Below, piece by piece: positions 1 through 8,266 of a DNA stretch of 64,000 bases (position 1 is the stretch's first letter; each line of letters begins with the position of its first letter). The position numbers were made by a program, and so were the translations under genes. The stretch comes from Aquirufa rosea (lineage in GTDB: Bacteria; Bacteroidota; Bacteroidia; Cytophagales; Spirosomataceae), in the NCBI RefSeq assembly GCF_004118285.1, contig NZ_SDHY01000002.1, forward strand, positions 186,001 through 250,000, read 5' to 3'. The notes beneath the pieces were generated by a model. The model was given only the letters and a program-made list of their open reading frames with translations, was not told the DNA's origin and made no database searches.

Positions 1-150
1 ATTATAAGCATGCCATCCTTTTAATGAAGTACCATCAAACAAAAGCTTATACCCTTCTTTTTTCTCCTTGCTAGTCAATGTATTAGCTTTCTGAGCCAAA
101 GTCAGTAAGCTGGTTGCCATCAAAGAGCAAACTAAAATAAATTTTCTCAT
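1..150 (-). CDS. DUF1080 (3-keto-disaccharide hydrolase-like) secreted protein, N-terminal part
   Basis: Reading the minus strand from an ATG at 150 gives 50 codons that run off the left edge. The product opens with a signal peptide (basic MRKF, a hydrophobic core, then SLLTLAQ with probable cleavage after LAQ). It continues with the stretch EGYKLLFDGTSLKGWHAYN, the characteristic opening of the DUF1080 fold (concanavalin-like jelly roll, also annotated 3-keto-disaccharide hydrolase). Family members are secreted proteins of about 200-260 residues linked to sugar and glycoside turnover. Only the first quarter is visible, so activity cannot be judged. Confidence 0.8.
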   Translation of the reverse strand, partial: MRKFILVCSLMATSLLTLAQKANTLTSKEKKEGYKLLFDGTSLKGWHAYN

Positions 151-293
151 AATTAAATTGTACATTTTGTGAACTGCAATACTATAAAAAGAATCTAAAA
201 TTTGTATCCCGAAAAGAAAAAATTACACAAAAAAGCTAAAAATCGAGGATTCATTCTTTCTTCGTAAATTGCAAGTTCATTTAATCATGCTTC

Positions 294-1619
294 ATGAAAA
301 CTAAAGTTGTTGCCAAACCTTCCATCAATATCGTCACGCTAGGCTGCTCAAAAAACCTGGTGGATTCTGAAGTGCTATTTACCCAACTGAAGGGAAATGG
401 CCTGGAAGTAACTCATGAAGCAAAAAAAGACAAAGCCAACATCGTAGTAATCAATACTTGTGGCTTTATCGACAATGCCAAACAGGAATCCATTGATACG
501 ATTCTACGCTATGCGGATGCCAAAGAAGCTGGTAAAATAGACAAACTATATGTAACTGGCTGTCTTTCTCATCGGTATAAAGATGATTTGGAAAAGGAAA
601 TTCCATTAGTCGATTCCTTCTTTGGAACCAACGAGTTACCGCGTTTACTGAAGGCTTTAAAGGCAGATTATAAACATGAACTGGTAGGTGAGCGATTACT
701 GACCACTCCTGCCCATTATGCCTACCTTAAAATTGCCGAAGGATGTGACCGTCCTTGCTCTTTTTGTGCTATTCCTTTAATGCGTGGAAAACATGTCTCA
801 CGTCCGATGGAAGAATTGGTGAAAGAAGCCCAATCATTGGCAAAAAAAGGAACTAAAGAGCTTATTCTGATTGCACAAGATTTAACATTCTATGGTCTTG
901 ATTTCAAAGAAGCAGGCGGAGCCAGCGGAAGGAAATTAAAGGAATTATTGGAAAGACTATCTGATGTCAATGGTATCGAATGGTTAAGATTACAATATGC
1001 CTACCCTGCGGGTTTTCCAGTAGAAATTTTGGATACCATGGCCGAAAGAGAAAATATCTGCAAATACCTAGATATGCCTTTACAAAGTGGTTCAGATGCT
1101 GTACTTAAACGTATGCGCCGTGGTATAACGCGAGAAAAAACGGAGGCCCTCATCGAAACCATTCGCGAGAAAGTTCCAGGTATCGCTTTGAGAACGACCT
1201 TGATTTCTGGTTATCCGGGAGAAACAGATGCCGATTTTGAAGAAACATATTCTTTTGTTGAACGTATGCGATTCGACCGACTGGGTATATTCAATTATAG
1301 TCATGAAGAAAATACGCATGCCTATTTGGTAGAGGATGATGTGCCGGAGGAGGTAAAACAGGAGCGTTCCGATGAAATCATGGCGCTACAACAAGGGATT
1401 TCGGAAGAATTAAATCAAGCTCGAATTGGAAAAACCTACAAAGTAATGATAGACCGTAAGGAAAGTGGCTATTTTGTGGGGCGTACCGAATTTGACTCTC
1501 CAGAGGTAGACAATGAAGTACTGATTCCGGCTGAACAATACGCTCGTTTAGGAGACTTCGTTCAGGTAAAGATTGAACGTGCGGAGGAGTTTGACTTATA
1601 TGGAAACATTGTTTCCTAG
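294..1619 (+). CDS. rimO: Ribosomal protein S12 methylthiotransferase RimO
   Basis: Radical-SAM methylthiotransferase that adds a methylthio group to the conserved aspartate of ribosomal protein S12. The 441-residue product has the three domains in order. The N-terminal UPF0004 domain carries cluster cysteines C18, C56 and C90. The radical SAM domain has C151, C155 and C158 in GCDRPCSFC. A C-terminal TRAM domain covers roughly residues 375-441. The RGKHVSRPMEE region after the radical-SAM cysteines fits RimO. Length matches the family. The start at 294 is chosen because the ATG seven bases upstream (287) is out of frame and quickly closed. Its stop codon overlaps that of the convergent gene in a shared CTAG. 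Confidence 0.96.
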   Translation: MKTKVVAKPSINIVTLGCSKNLVDSEVLFTQLKGNGLEVTHEAKKDKANIVVINTCGFIDNAKQESIDTILRYADAKEAGKIDKLYVTGCLSHRYKDDLEKEIPLVDSFFGTNELPRLLKALKADYKHELVGERLLTTPAHYAYLKIAEGCDRPCSFCAIPLMRGKHVSRPMEELVKEAQSLAKKGTKELILIAQDLTFYGLDFKEAGGASGRKLKELLERLSDVNGIEWLRLQYAYPAGFPVEILDTMAERENICKYLDMPLQSGSDAVLKRMRRGITREKTEALIETIREKVPGIALRTTLISGYPGETDADFEETYSFVERMRFDRLGIFNYSHEENTHAYLVEDDVPEEVKQERSDEIMALQQGISEELNQARIGKTYKVMIDRKESGYFVGRTEFDSPEVDNEVLIPAEQYARLGDFVQVKIERAEEFDLYGNIVS

Positions 1620-2719
1620 TAGCGCGGAATATCGGGATTAATTCGCCTCGACCAAGCGTCAATTCCCCCCGACAAATTTACGAGATGTTTAAAGCCTTGT
1701 TCCTGCTGTAGGTAAAGAATGACACTGGCAGAGCGCATGCCATGGTGACAAAGCACCACACCTCTAGAGCTTTTAGGCAAAAGGGAAAATTTTTCGGGTA
1801 TTTCATTCATGGGAATATGAATGGCACCATCAATGCGGGCATAATCCCATTCATCTAGTTCTCGTACGTCCAACAAATAATCAATTTGTCCATTTTGCCA
1901 CCGATAAAAAACTTCTTCTGGACTTAACTCTTTTACTACTTGACTATCGGCAGCAGCAGGAAATATCTTTTGTTCTGCCTTTGGGTCTCTTTCTAATTTA
2001 AAAAAATAGGATCGCATAGCTTGGGCATCCCATGTCATCAGTGCCCCCTGTGCGGGTGAATCCATCCCTACTAAAGCAAAAATGGCTTCTTTGGCCTGCA
2101 TGATTCCTAACATACCGGGCAAAAACCCTAATACACCTGCCTCATCGCAGGTAGGTATTTCATAGGGACCAGGTTCATTGGGATAAAAACAACGGTAGGT
2201 CGGAGTCCTTTTTCCACTGCTCAAGGAAAAGTTGCACACACTTAAATGGCCTTCCCAAGTATGAATAGCGGCATAAATAAATGGCTTGCCTAAGGCTACG
2301 CAATAATCATTGATTAAATAGCGCGTGCTAAAATTATCCGTACAATCGACAACCAAATCCGCTGCCCGAATGAATGACTCCGCATTTTCTTCGTTCAATT
2401 TTTGCGCTATGCCTCGTACCTGAATACTTGGATTTAGCGCCTTGACAAAGGCCTCTGCTTGGATAGCTTTAAATTCTCCTACCCCGGCTTGTTGGTAAAT
2501 CACTTGTCGGCCCAAATTAGACAAGTCCACGGTATCCTCGTCCAAAATAGTCAAATTTCCTACACCAGCTGCTGCCAAATAGGGCAAAGCACCGCTAGCC
2601 AAGCCTCCTGCACCCACGACCAAAACTTGGGCATTGGCCAGTTTCAACTGCTCCTCTTCACCCCAATCAGCCATTTTAAGCTGTTTTTGGTAACGTACGA
2701 AATCTTCTGATGTCAACAT
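1616..2719 (-). CDS. HesA/MoeB/ThiF-type adenylyltransferase with C-terminal rhodanese domain
   Basis: E1-like enzyme that adenylates the C-terminal Gly-Gly of a sulfur-carrier protein (MoaD or ThiS type), fused to a rhodanese domain that can supply sulfur. Residues about 10-245 are the ThiF fold with GAGGLASGALPYLAAAGVGN (36-55), the conserved DLSNLGRQ (65-72) and D128 in DCTDN. The second conserved cysteine is C191 in PTCDEAGVLG. Residues about 262-367 are rhodanese with active-site C324 in VVLCHHGMRS. The usual four zinc cysteines are mostly gone: only C177 of YRC remains and the later CxxC is replaced in RDPKAEQK. The 367-residue length fits MoeB-rhodanese fusions. No moa or thi genes lie nearby, so which pathway it serves is open. 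Confidence 0.88.
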   Translation of the reverse strand: MLTSEDFVRYQKQLKMADWGEEEQLKLANAQVLVVGAGGLASGALPYLAAAGVGNLTILDEDTVDLSNLGRQVIYQQAGVGEFKAIQAEAFVKALNPSIQVRGIAQKLNEENAESFIRAADLVVDCTDNFSTRYLINDYCVALGKPFIYAAIHTWEGHLSVCNFSLSSGKRTPTYRCFYPNEPGPYEIPTCDEAGVLGFLPGMLGIMQAKEAIFALVGMDSPAQGALMTWDAQAMRSYFFKLERDPKAEQKIFPAAADSQVVKELSPEEVFYRWQNGQIDYLLDVRELDEWDYARIDGAIHIPMNEIPEKFSLLPKSSRGVVLCHHGMRSASVILYLQQEQGFKHLVNLSGGIDAWSRRINPDIPRY

Positions 2720-2727
2720 AGGTTACA

Positions 2728-2758
2728 AAAAAAGCCTCTTTGATTATCAAAGAGGCTC
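2728..2758 (-). terminator. Intrinsic terminator of rpmB
   Basis: A perfect 11-bp stem (2734-2744 with 2748-2758, arm AGCCTCTTTGA) with a 3-nt loop. On the minus strand it is followed by a run of seven T (the A-run 2728-2734). It lies 24 bp past the rpmB stop and just before the next minus-strand gene, so rpmB is probably transcribed alone. Confidence 0.88.
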
Positions 2759-2781
2759 TAATTTCGTAAAAATTTTACAAT

Positions 2782-3021
2782 CTATAGTGATAAAGTTCCT
2801 TTACGTGCAGATGCAATTAAAGTCTTTTCGAAACCATTCTTATTGATGGTACGAATCGCCTTAGCACTTACTTTCATACGTACCCAAACACCTTCAGATT
2901 CTAAAAAGAATTTCTTAGTTTGAAGATTTGGGAAAAACTTACGTTTTGTCTTATTGTTTGCGTGAGAAACGTTGTTTCCTACTCTAGTTCTCTTTCCAGT
3001 TAATTGACAAACCTTTGCCAT
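2782..3021 (-). CDS. rpmB: 50S ribosomal protein L28
   Basis: Structural protein of the large ribosomal subunit. The 79-residue basic product begins MAKVCQLTGKRTRVGNNVSH, the standard L28 N-terminus, and continues with NNKTKRKFFPNLQ and the later VRMKVSAKAIRTINKNG typical of the family. Length is normal. In many Bacteroidota rpmB is followed by rpmG (L33); here a strong terminator follows instead and no rpmG is visible. A promoter with both boxes is seen about 60 bp upstream. Confidence 0.97.
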   Translation of the reverse strand: MAKVCQLTGKRTRVGNNVSHANNKTKRKFFPNLQTKKFFLESEGVWVRMKVSAKAIRTINKNGFEKTLIASARKGTLSL

Positions 3022-3080
3022 AATATGTTGCTTTTAAATGAGACTTGCTCTTGAATTTTATATGTTATCAAATCGGATGG

Positions 3081-3111
3081 CAAAAGTACTCATTATTTTG
3101 TAAAGTTCCAA
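3081..3111 (-). promoter_or_regulatory. Bacteroidota-type promoter of rpmB
   Basis: On the minus strand TACTTTTG (3088-3081) matches the -7 consensus TAnnTTTG exactly. A TTG (3111-3109) lies 20 bp upstream, matching the -33 element. This predicts a 5' leader of about 55 nt before the ATG at 3021. Confidence 0.7.
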
Positions 3112-3160
3112 TCCCCTTTCTAAAAATTATAAATTATCCATGCTATATTCTTTTGATTAG

Positions 3161-3168
3161 TATCTTTG
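3161..3168 (+). promoter_or_regulatory. -7 promoter box directly in front of the EEP-family gene
   Basis: TATCTTTG matches TAnnTTTG exactly. The G is only three bases before the ATG at 3172, so transcription would start at or next to the start codon (leaderless mRNA). No convincing -33 TTTG is seen at the expected distance. Confidence 0.45.
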
Positions 3169-3171
3169 AGC

Positions 3172-4290
3172 ATGGGTAAGCGTAAAAGCTCTGATTCTCT
3201 TAGTAAAAAAATACTTTCTTCCATTATTTGGCTAGGAACCTTACCTCTTTGTCTCTACACCCTATTGACTTATTTGTTAAGTTATTCCTTGGTGGTGGAT
3301 CATTGGCTTGCTGGATTCATCATGATGAGCATGCCTTTTGCACAAATTTTATGCTTGATTTCACTGATTTACTGGATATTCCAACGAGCAAAAAGAGCTC
3401 TGCTACCGCTAACCGTTCTTGTTTTCGGCTATAGTTTTATCCAACGTAGTATTGCGGTCAATAATCCCAAAGAAAGTTTGGATAAGCCCATTAAAGTGTT
3501 GAGCTATAACGTTTATGGCATGTATTCCAATGCCTATGAATCCAATGAGGAGAACGTAGAAAAGCTTAAAAATTTTATGCGAGATTACGAAGCTGACATC
3601 AAATGCTTTCAAGAGTTTTATTCGCATGCTGGTAGACCTGCTTACAAAACCATTAGCATGATGAAGGAGCAGTATCCGCATTATGCTTTTCTGCCCCTAA
3701 AAAAAGAGATCTTTGATGCCAAAGAAAAAATGGGCTTGGCCATTTTTTCCAAATACCCCATCATTCATGAGGAAGGGGAGCAATTTAAAAATTCGGCCAA
3801 TGGATTTCTATTGGCTGATTTAGTGAAAGGAAAAGACACCATTCGTGTCATTAATTTACAGCTTTGGTCCATGGGGATCCGGGTAGGAAAAGTAACTGGC
3901 AAGATTAGAGACCAAGATTATGAAGATGCCAAAAAAGAAGGAAGGGGTATTATTGCCTCCTTAAGAAAGGGCTTCATTCGTCATAAAGAAGAAATCAGTC
4001 AAATTAATCGAATTATACAAACGAGCCCTTATCCGGTTTTGGTCATGGGAGACCTCAATGAAACACCATATGGATGGGTATATGGAACCCTTCGGGAACG
4101 TATGGAAAATGCCTTTGAGTCTGCTGGTAGAGGTTTTGGATTTACTTTAAACCGAAGCCCTTACATGGTCAGAATTGACAATCAATTTTATTCCAAAGAA
4201 TTTGAAATCTTGGAATTTAACACCCTGCGTAAAATTAGCTTTTCAGACCATTTTCCTATTGTGGGTAGTTACGTCATTAAAAAACGCTAG
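3172..4290 (+). CDS. Membrane-anchored endonuclease/exonuclease/phosphatase family protein
   Basis: The 372-residue product starts with a basic N-terminus and two to three membrane segments (about residues 15-95). An EEP-fold domain follows (about 105-370). The fold is recognised from IKVLSYNVYGMYSN (N in the metal site), IKCFQEFYSH (catalytic E), VLVMGDLNETPY (DxN motif) and the closing SFSDHFPIVGSY (SDH motif). Substrate cannot be told: relatives include nucleases, sphingomyelinases and inositol phosphatases. The active domain is probably outside the cytoplasm, by topology. I prefer the ATG at 3172 over an in-frame TTG at 3166, since the promoter box ends at 3168. The stop overlaps the convergent neighbour in CTAG. 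Confidence 0.85.
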   Translation: MGKRKSSDSLSKKILSSIIWLGTLPLCLYTLLTYLLSYSLVVDHWLAGFIMMSMPFAQILCLISLIYWIFQRAKRALLPLTVLVFGYSFIQRSIAVNNPKESLDKPIKVLSYNVYGMYSNAYESNEENVEKLKNFMRDYEADIKCFQEFYSHAGRPAYKTISMMKEQYPHYAFLPLKKEIFDAKEKMGLAIFSKYPIIHEEGEQFKNSANGFLLADLVKGKDTIRVINLQLWSMGIRVGKVTGKIRDQDYEDAKKEGRGIIASLRKGFIRHKEEISQINRIIQTSPYPVLVMGDLNETPYGWVYGTLRERMENAFESAGRGFGFTLNRSPYMVRIDNQFYSKEFEILEFNTLRKISFSDHFPIVGSYVIKKR

Positions 4291-5552
4291 AATAATCGCT
4301 TCAGAGTAATTTCTTTCAAGTGTACTTCGGTTCCCCTTTTGATTAAAAACACAACTTTATCGCCTACTTTGGTCTGCAATAATCGATTTAACTCATCCAG
4401 TCGATATTCGGTAGCCTTTTTGTTATTCACCATCCAAATTTCATCTCCAGGTCTAAAATCCACATCATCTGCTGGAGAACCATCTTGTACCGCCTCAACT
4501 TTAAATCTTTTAAAATCAGGGGAAAGAGCCATGATGGTCAAGCCCGATAAGCCTTCTTCAAAGGGCCGATTTAGTCTAGAAGGAATGGGCTTAAATACCA
4601 CATAATTATCTGTATAGTGAAAGGTTAGTTTGAAGCGACGTAAAAATTCGCCACCGATACTCCCTGAAACTGTAGAGGCGCCTTGCATCTGCTTCACTTG
4701 ATAGGACAATGAATCGGGGAAAGAACTTACAACATCATTCCATTTCCAGGGCCCTAGACCGACTTGATTAATTCTTCCTAAATGGCCAAGAATAACCCCG
4801 TTGAGGCCCTTGCCCAATTGAAATTGATAGGGCGAAAGATGAAACTTAGTCGAATCTCCCGTTTGACCCTCAATGGAGAAGGCATGTCCAGCACCAGAAT
4901 CCAACAACAATAAATCCGAAGTCGTTTGACGTTTATTTCGCAGTTTAACTCCTTGAATGTAGGGCTTATTGTCCATTAAAATTATAGGAAATTTCAATCC
5001 TTTACTAGGTCGATACACATATCTGGAGGTATTTCTAAGCTCAACTTTACGGTTCAAATAGTCGACGGTAACTACTAGGTTTTGAAATAAATCAGAACCA
5101 ATAATTCCATGGATTTTAGTTCCTACGTAACTCGACAAATCCAGCACATCCGTATCAAGATAAATCATAGAGAGTCGATTCGCCCGGGCCTCCCCGATAC
5201 TCATCCGAATGTCAATGACAATATTAGCATTAATGGGTTCCCCCATTCCCACCCCATTGACTCTAATTTTTCGGACCGACTTCAATCCCAATTGTTTGGC
5301 TACTTCAGGATCTGATAAAATAGTGGTTCCAACTCCTGTATCTAAGATGAATTTGAGGGTATCTGAATTATTGATGACTACTGGAATAATCACCAAGTTG
5401 GAATACAAATCAAAAGGAATATAAACGGTCTTTTTAGATTTTTTCCAATGAAAACTGATATACTCTTCTTTCGCTGCTTTGTTCTTTTGAGCACAAAGAG
5501 CGTAAGATACAAGTAATAGAACACACAGCTTTATGAAAAGCAGTTTTTTCAT
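4287..5552 (-). CDS. Retropepsin-like aspartyl protease with C-terminal PDZ domain
   Basis: Secreted or periplasmic aspartic protease. After a signal peptide (MKKLLFIKLCVLLLVSYALC) there are two retropepsin-like lobes in one chain, each with an active-site motif: FILDTGVGTTIL and LLLDSGAGHAFS. Both aspartates are present, so the chain could form an active site without dimerising. A PDZ domain fills about residues 340-415 (GLSGLTIMALSPDFKRFKV, then SPADDVDFRPGDEIWMVNN). Size (421 residues) and layout match a common Bacteroidota family of unknown substrate. The gene is convergent with the EEP gene and divergent from the permease. Confidence 0.88.
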   Translation of the reverse strand: MKKLLFIKLCVLLLVSYALCAQKNKAAKEEYISFHWKKSKKTVYIPFDLYSNLVIIPVVINNSDTLKFILDTGVGTTILSDPEVAKQLGLKSVRKIRVNGVGMGEPINANIVIDIRMSIGEARANRLSMIYLDTDVLDLSSYVGTKIHGIIGSDLFQNLVVTVDYLNRKVELRNTSRYVYRPSKGLKFPIILMDNKPYIQGVKLRNKRQTTSDLLLLDSGAGHAFSIEGQTGDSTKFHLSPYQFQLGKGLNGVILGHLGRINQVGLGPWKWNDVVSSFPDSLSYQVKQMQGASTVSGSIGGEFLRRFKLTFHYTDNYVVFKPIPSRLNRPFEEGLSGLTIMALSPDFKRFKVEAVQDGSPADDVDFRPGDEIWMVNNKKATEYRLDELNRLLQTKVGDKVVFLIKRGTEVHLKEITLKRLF

Positions 5553-5589
5553 TTATTTCATGGTAGGCGTGGTAAAAACTAAATTTATC

Positions 5590-5597
5590 TATTTTTG
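5590..5597 (+). promoter_or_regulatory. -7 promoter box of the APC permease gene
   Basis: TATTTTTG matches TAnnTTTG. It ends six bases before the preferred ATG (5604), again implying an almost leaderless transcript. The -33 element is not recognisable. Confidence 0.45.
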
Positions 5598-5603
5598 CTT
5601 ATT

Positions 5604-6926
5604 ATGTCGCAAAACAACACAACAAATAAACTATGGAAAGTGTTGGGTACAGGCTTTGGTGTGGCCGTCACCTTGGGGGGAACCGTCGGGACAGGCATCC
5701 TCAGAAAACCAGGGCCCATTGCTGATTTATTAGGAAATCCCTTCCTGATTATAGGATTATGGCTCTTGGTCGCTTTCTATGCCCTTCTTGGAATTTCCAC
5801 GGTATTGGAACTTAGTCTTTCCATACCCAAAGCTGGAGCGTGGTACGGATATGCTGAAAGAGCCTTTGGGCGATACATCGGTTTTTTAGTGGGCATAAGT
5901 TCTTGGTTAGGTACCGTCACCGCACTTGCATTTGGTTCCTATACTTTTAGCGAATACCTAGGTCTATTATTTCCGGTCCTTGCCCACAAGGAAAATTTTC
6001 TGGCAGTTGGTACCTTAGTTTTATTATGGTCATTTCACCAAATGGGCGTCATTCTCGCGGGTAAATCTCAAGAATGGCTCAGCGGAATCAAAGCTTTGGC
6101 ATTAGCCATTTTCATCCTAATTTGTTTCTGGTATGGTTCAGGTGGCGTTTGGTCTGAACCTATCCATACTCTAAGTGACAGTACTTTGGGGGCAGGTATC
6201 ATGACGGCTTTATTATCCATTTTTTATGCTTTTGATGGATGGCATACGGCTGCCTATTTTACAGAGGAAAACGCAGACCCGGTCAAAAGCATGCCCAAGT
6301 CCATGTACATCGGAGTAATTGTAGTTGCCACTATTTACCTTTTAATAAATATTGTTATTCTGTATGTATTACCTTGGGATATCTTACGACATTCCAAATT
6401 AGCGGCTGCTGAGGCCATTTCTTTTTTATTTGGGGAAAATGCAGGGCAATGGATTACCGCCTTTTTAGCCCTCAGTATTTTTGGCATTCTGAACACCCAA
6501 GTCATGTTTGCCCCGCGCGTACTATATTCCATGAGCAGGGATGGCTTATTCTGGAACAAAGCAAAAGAAGTAAATTCCTTAGGCAGTCCTAGTTTTGCCA
6601 CGCATTTAACTGTGGGAATGTCCTGCTTATTATTATTGGCTGGTAAAAATTTAAATGAACGATTATCGGATATTGCTACTTTTTTCTTTGTTGCCAGCTA
6701 TTTTTCAGGATTTTCCTCATTACTGAAATTAAGACAATCAGAACCAGAATTGGAAAGACCTTATCGAGTGGTGGGCTACCCATACATACCCTCAATACTC
6801 TGCCTTGTATCGGGATTGTTTTTGGCAGGTACCCTGATTCAAAATCCCATTAGTGGGATATATGTACTGGGTTTTATTGCTCTAAGCTATATGATTTACT
6901 TGGGCCTATTTAAAAAACCTAATTGA
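5604..6926 (+). CDS. APC-superfamily amino acid permease
   Basis: Integral membrane transporter with about 12 hydrophobic segments. The first helix carries the APC signature GGTVGTGILRKPG, where the broken helix binds the substrate backbone. The later YAFDGWHTAAYFTEE corresponds to the conserved helix-6 region of the APC fold. It is 440 residues from the ATG at 5604; an in-frame TTG at 5595 lies inside the promoter box and is rejected. Related Bacteroidota proteins are annotated as amino acid or cationic amino acid permeases; the substrate cannot be read from sequence. The 3' end overlaps the convergent carboxypeptidase gene by 8 bp. Confidence 0.88.
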   Translation: MSQNNTTNKLWKVLGTGFGVAVTLGGTVGTGILRKPGPIADLLGNPFLIIGLWLLVAFYALLGISTVLELSLSIPKAGAWYGYAERAFGRYIGFLVGISSWLGTVTALAFGSYTFSEYLGLLFPVLAHKENFLAVGTLVLLWSFHQMGVILAGKSQEWLSGIKALALAIFILICFWYGSGGVWSEPIHTLSDSTLGAGIMTALLSIFYAFDGWHTAAYFTEENADPVKSMPKSMYIGVIVVATIYLLINIVILYVLPWDILRHSKLAAAEAISFLFGENAGQWITAFLALSIFGILNTQVMFAPRVLYSMSRDGLFWNKAKEVNSLGSPSFATHLTVGMSCLLLLAGKNLNERLSDIATFFFVASYFSGFSSLLKLRQSEPELERPYRVVGYPYIPSILCLVSGLFLAGTLIQNPISGIYVLGFIALSYMIYLGLFKKPN

Positions 6927-8193
6927 GGCTGTTCAAAAATTCTAAAATTTGTTTCTTATTTATTGCCACAGATTGATTAGCCAAATTTGTCATGATACTG
7001 AATAAATACAGTTTACCCCGGGAGTTCTTGTAGTAGCCTGTTAAATTATATGTATTCCCAAATGAACCCGACTTAGCCCATGCTCGAGAAATTGGATTCG
7101 TTAATTTCATGGATTTTAAAGTACCTGAACGTCCTAGCTCTGGTAACAAAAATTTCCACTGAGAATCTGATAATTTTTCTTGCAATTTCTGCAAAATGAA
7201 AACCATATCTTTAGGACGAAATAGATTATACCTAGAAAGACCTGAGCCGTCCACCCATTTTAATTCTTTTAAAAACTCGAATCCGGGTTCTTGAGTCAAA
7301 CGACTTATAATTTGATTAGTTGGACCATTCCATCCCTTTTGCGCCCCAATGAGATAAATCAATTGTTCTCCTACCATGTTATCGCTGAAGTGCAACAATG
7401 GAACCAAAAGGCTATCCAACTTAGATGAATAAATGGTCTTTACTAAGTTCGGGTCAGGCTTAGCGGATCGATAATTAACCTTTTTATGTAAAGTATCCGA
7501 GAGTATTTGAGCCGTTAATGCAGGGGATGTCAAAAAGGGGATCGTAATCCGTGTAGGGGAAGAGCTCAACTGTGCTTTAGGTAATCTAAATTGATTAGCA
7601 TTTCGCTCTCGTGATGCCTCTTTGTCGGCAGTCATTTGAATACTGTTTTGAAAATTAGATGGAATCACCTTCCAACTTTTACCCGTATTGGTGAAATGAG
7701 CTAAATTACCAAACAGAGGCAAAGTAGTTGTTTCTGCCGCATAATAATCTTGATAGTCATCCCATGCCCAACCAGCTCCTTGAGGCAGCACATGTTGGGG
7801 ATTATCAGCATATACTAGGTTTTTATTGGACTGTTGAAGAAAATTCCACAAGGCTACATTTTTAAGTTTTTCGTGTAAAGTGGAGGGATCTCCCGTACCC
7901 CAGAAATACAAACTATCTCCTTTCTCTTGATATTGAAAAGACGGAACAGAATCCGGTAAAATCGATTTAGCTACCAATAAGGTTAATAATTTGACATTAG
8001 AAGCAGGCATAAAATATTTGTCGGCCTGCTCTGAAAAGACCACTTTCCCCGTAGAGGATTGAATAAGAACACCCGTGTGAAATTGATTGAGTCCCGATTG
8101 AACAAAGGCCCTTTTCAATCGCATGGACTGACAAGAACTAATGAGCAAGCTAAGCGATAAAAACAAAAAATATACAGGAGAAATATGGCGCAT
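6919..8193 (-). CDS. D-alanyl-D-alanine carboxypeptidase/endopeptidase, PBP4 (S13) type lipoprotein
   Basis: Low-molecular-weight penicillin-binding protein that trims or cleaves peptidoglycan cross-links in the periplasm. The N-terminus is a lipoprotein signal ending LLISSC with C21 as lipid anchor. Catalytic motifs are in order: SxxK at S65-K68 (MPASNVKLL), SxN in HFSDNMVGEQ, and the third motif KSG in RAWAKSGSFGNT. VDGSGLSRYN before the last motif is characteristic of S13 enzymes. At 424 residues it is slightly shorter than E. coli DacB (477), suggesting reduced inserted domains. The symbol dacB would be reasonable but the family assignment is what I can support. Confidence 0.88.
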   Translation of the reverse strand: MRHISPVYFLFLSLSLLISSCQSMRLKRAFVQSGLNQFHTGVLIQSSTGKVVFSEQADKYFMPASNVKLLTLLVAKSILPDSVPSFQYQEKGDSLYFWGTGDPSTLHEKLKNVALWNFLQQSNKNLVYADNPQHVLPQGAGWAWDDYQDYYAAETTTLPLFGNLAHFTNTGKSWKVIPSNFQNSIQMTADKEASRERNANQFRLPKAQLSSSPTRITIPFLTSPALTAQILSDTLHKKVNYRSAKPDPNLVKTIYSSKLDSLLVPLLHFSDNMVGEQLIYLIGAQKGWNGPTNQIISRLTQEPGFEFLKELKWVDGSGLSRYNLFRPKDMVFILQKLQEKLSDSQWKFLLPELGRSGTLKSMKLTNPISRAWAKSGSFGNTYNLTGYYKNSRGKLYLFSIMTNLANQSVAINKKQILEFLNSLN

Positions 8194-8266
8194 AGAAAAT
8201 CTTAGAGGCTATATAAGGAAAAAGCTTAGCTGAAAATTACGTATTTTTAGGTTCATTCTATACAAC

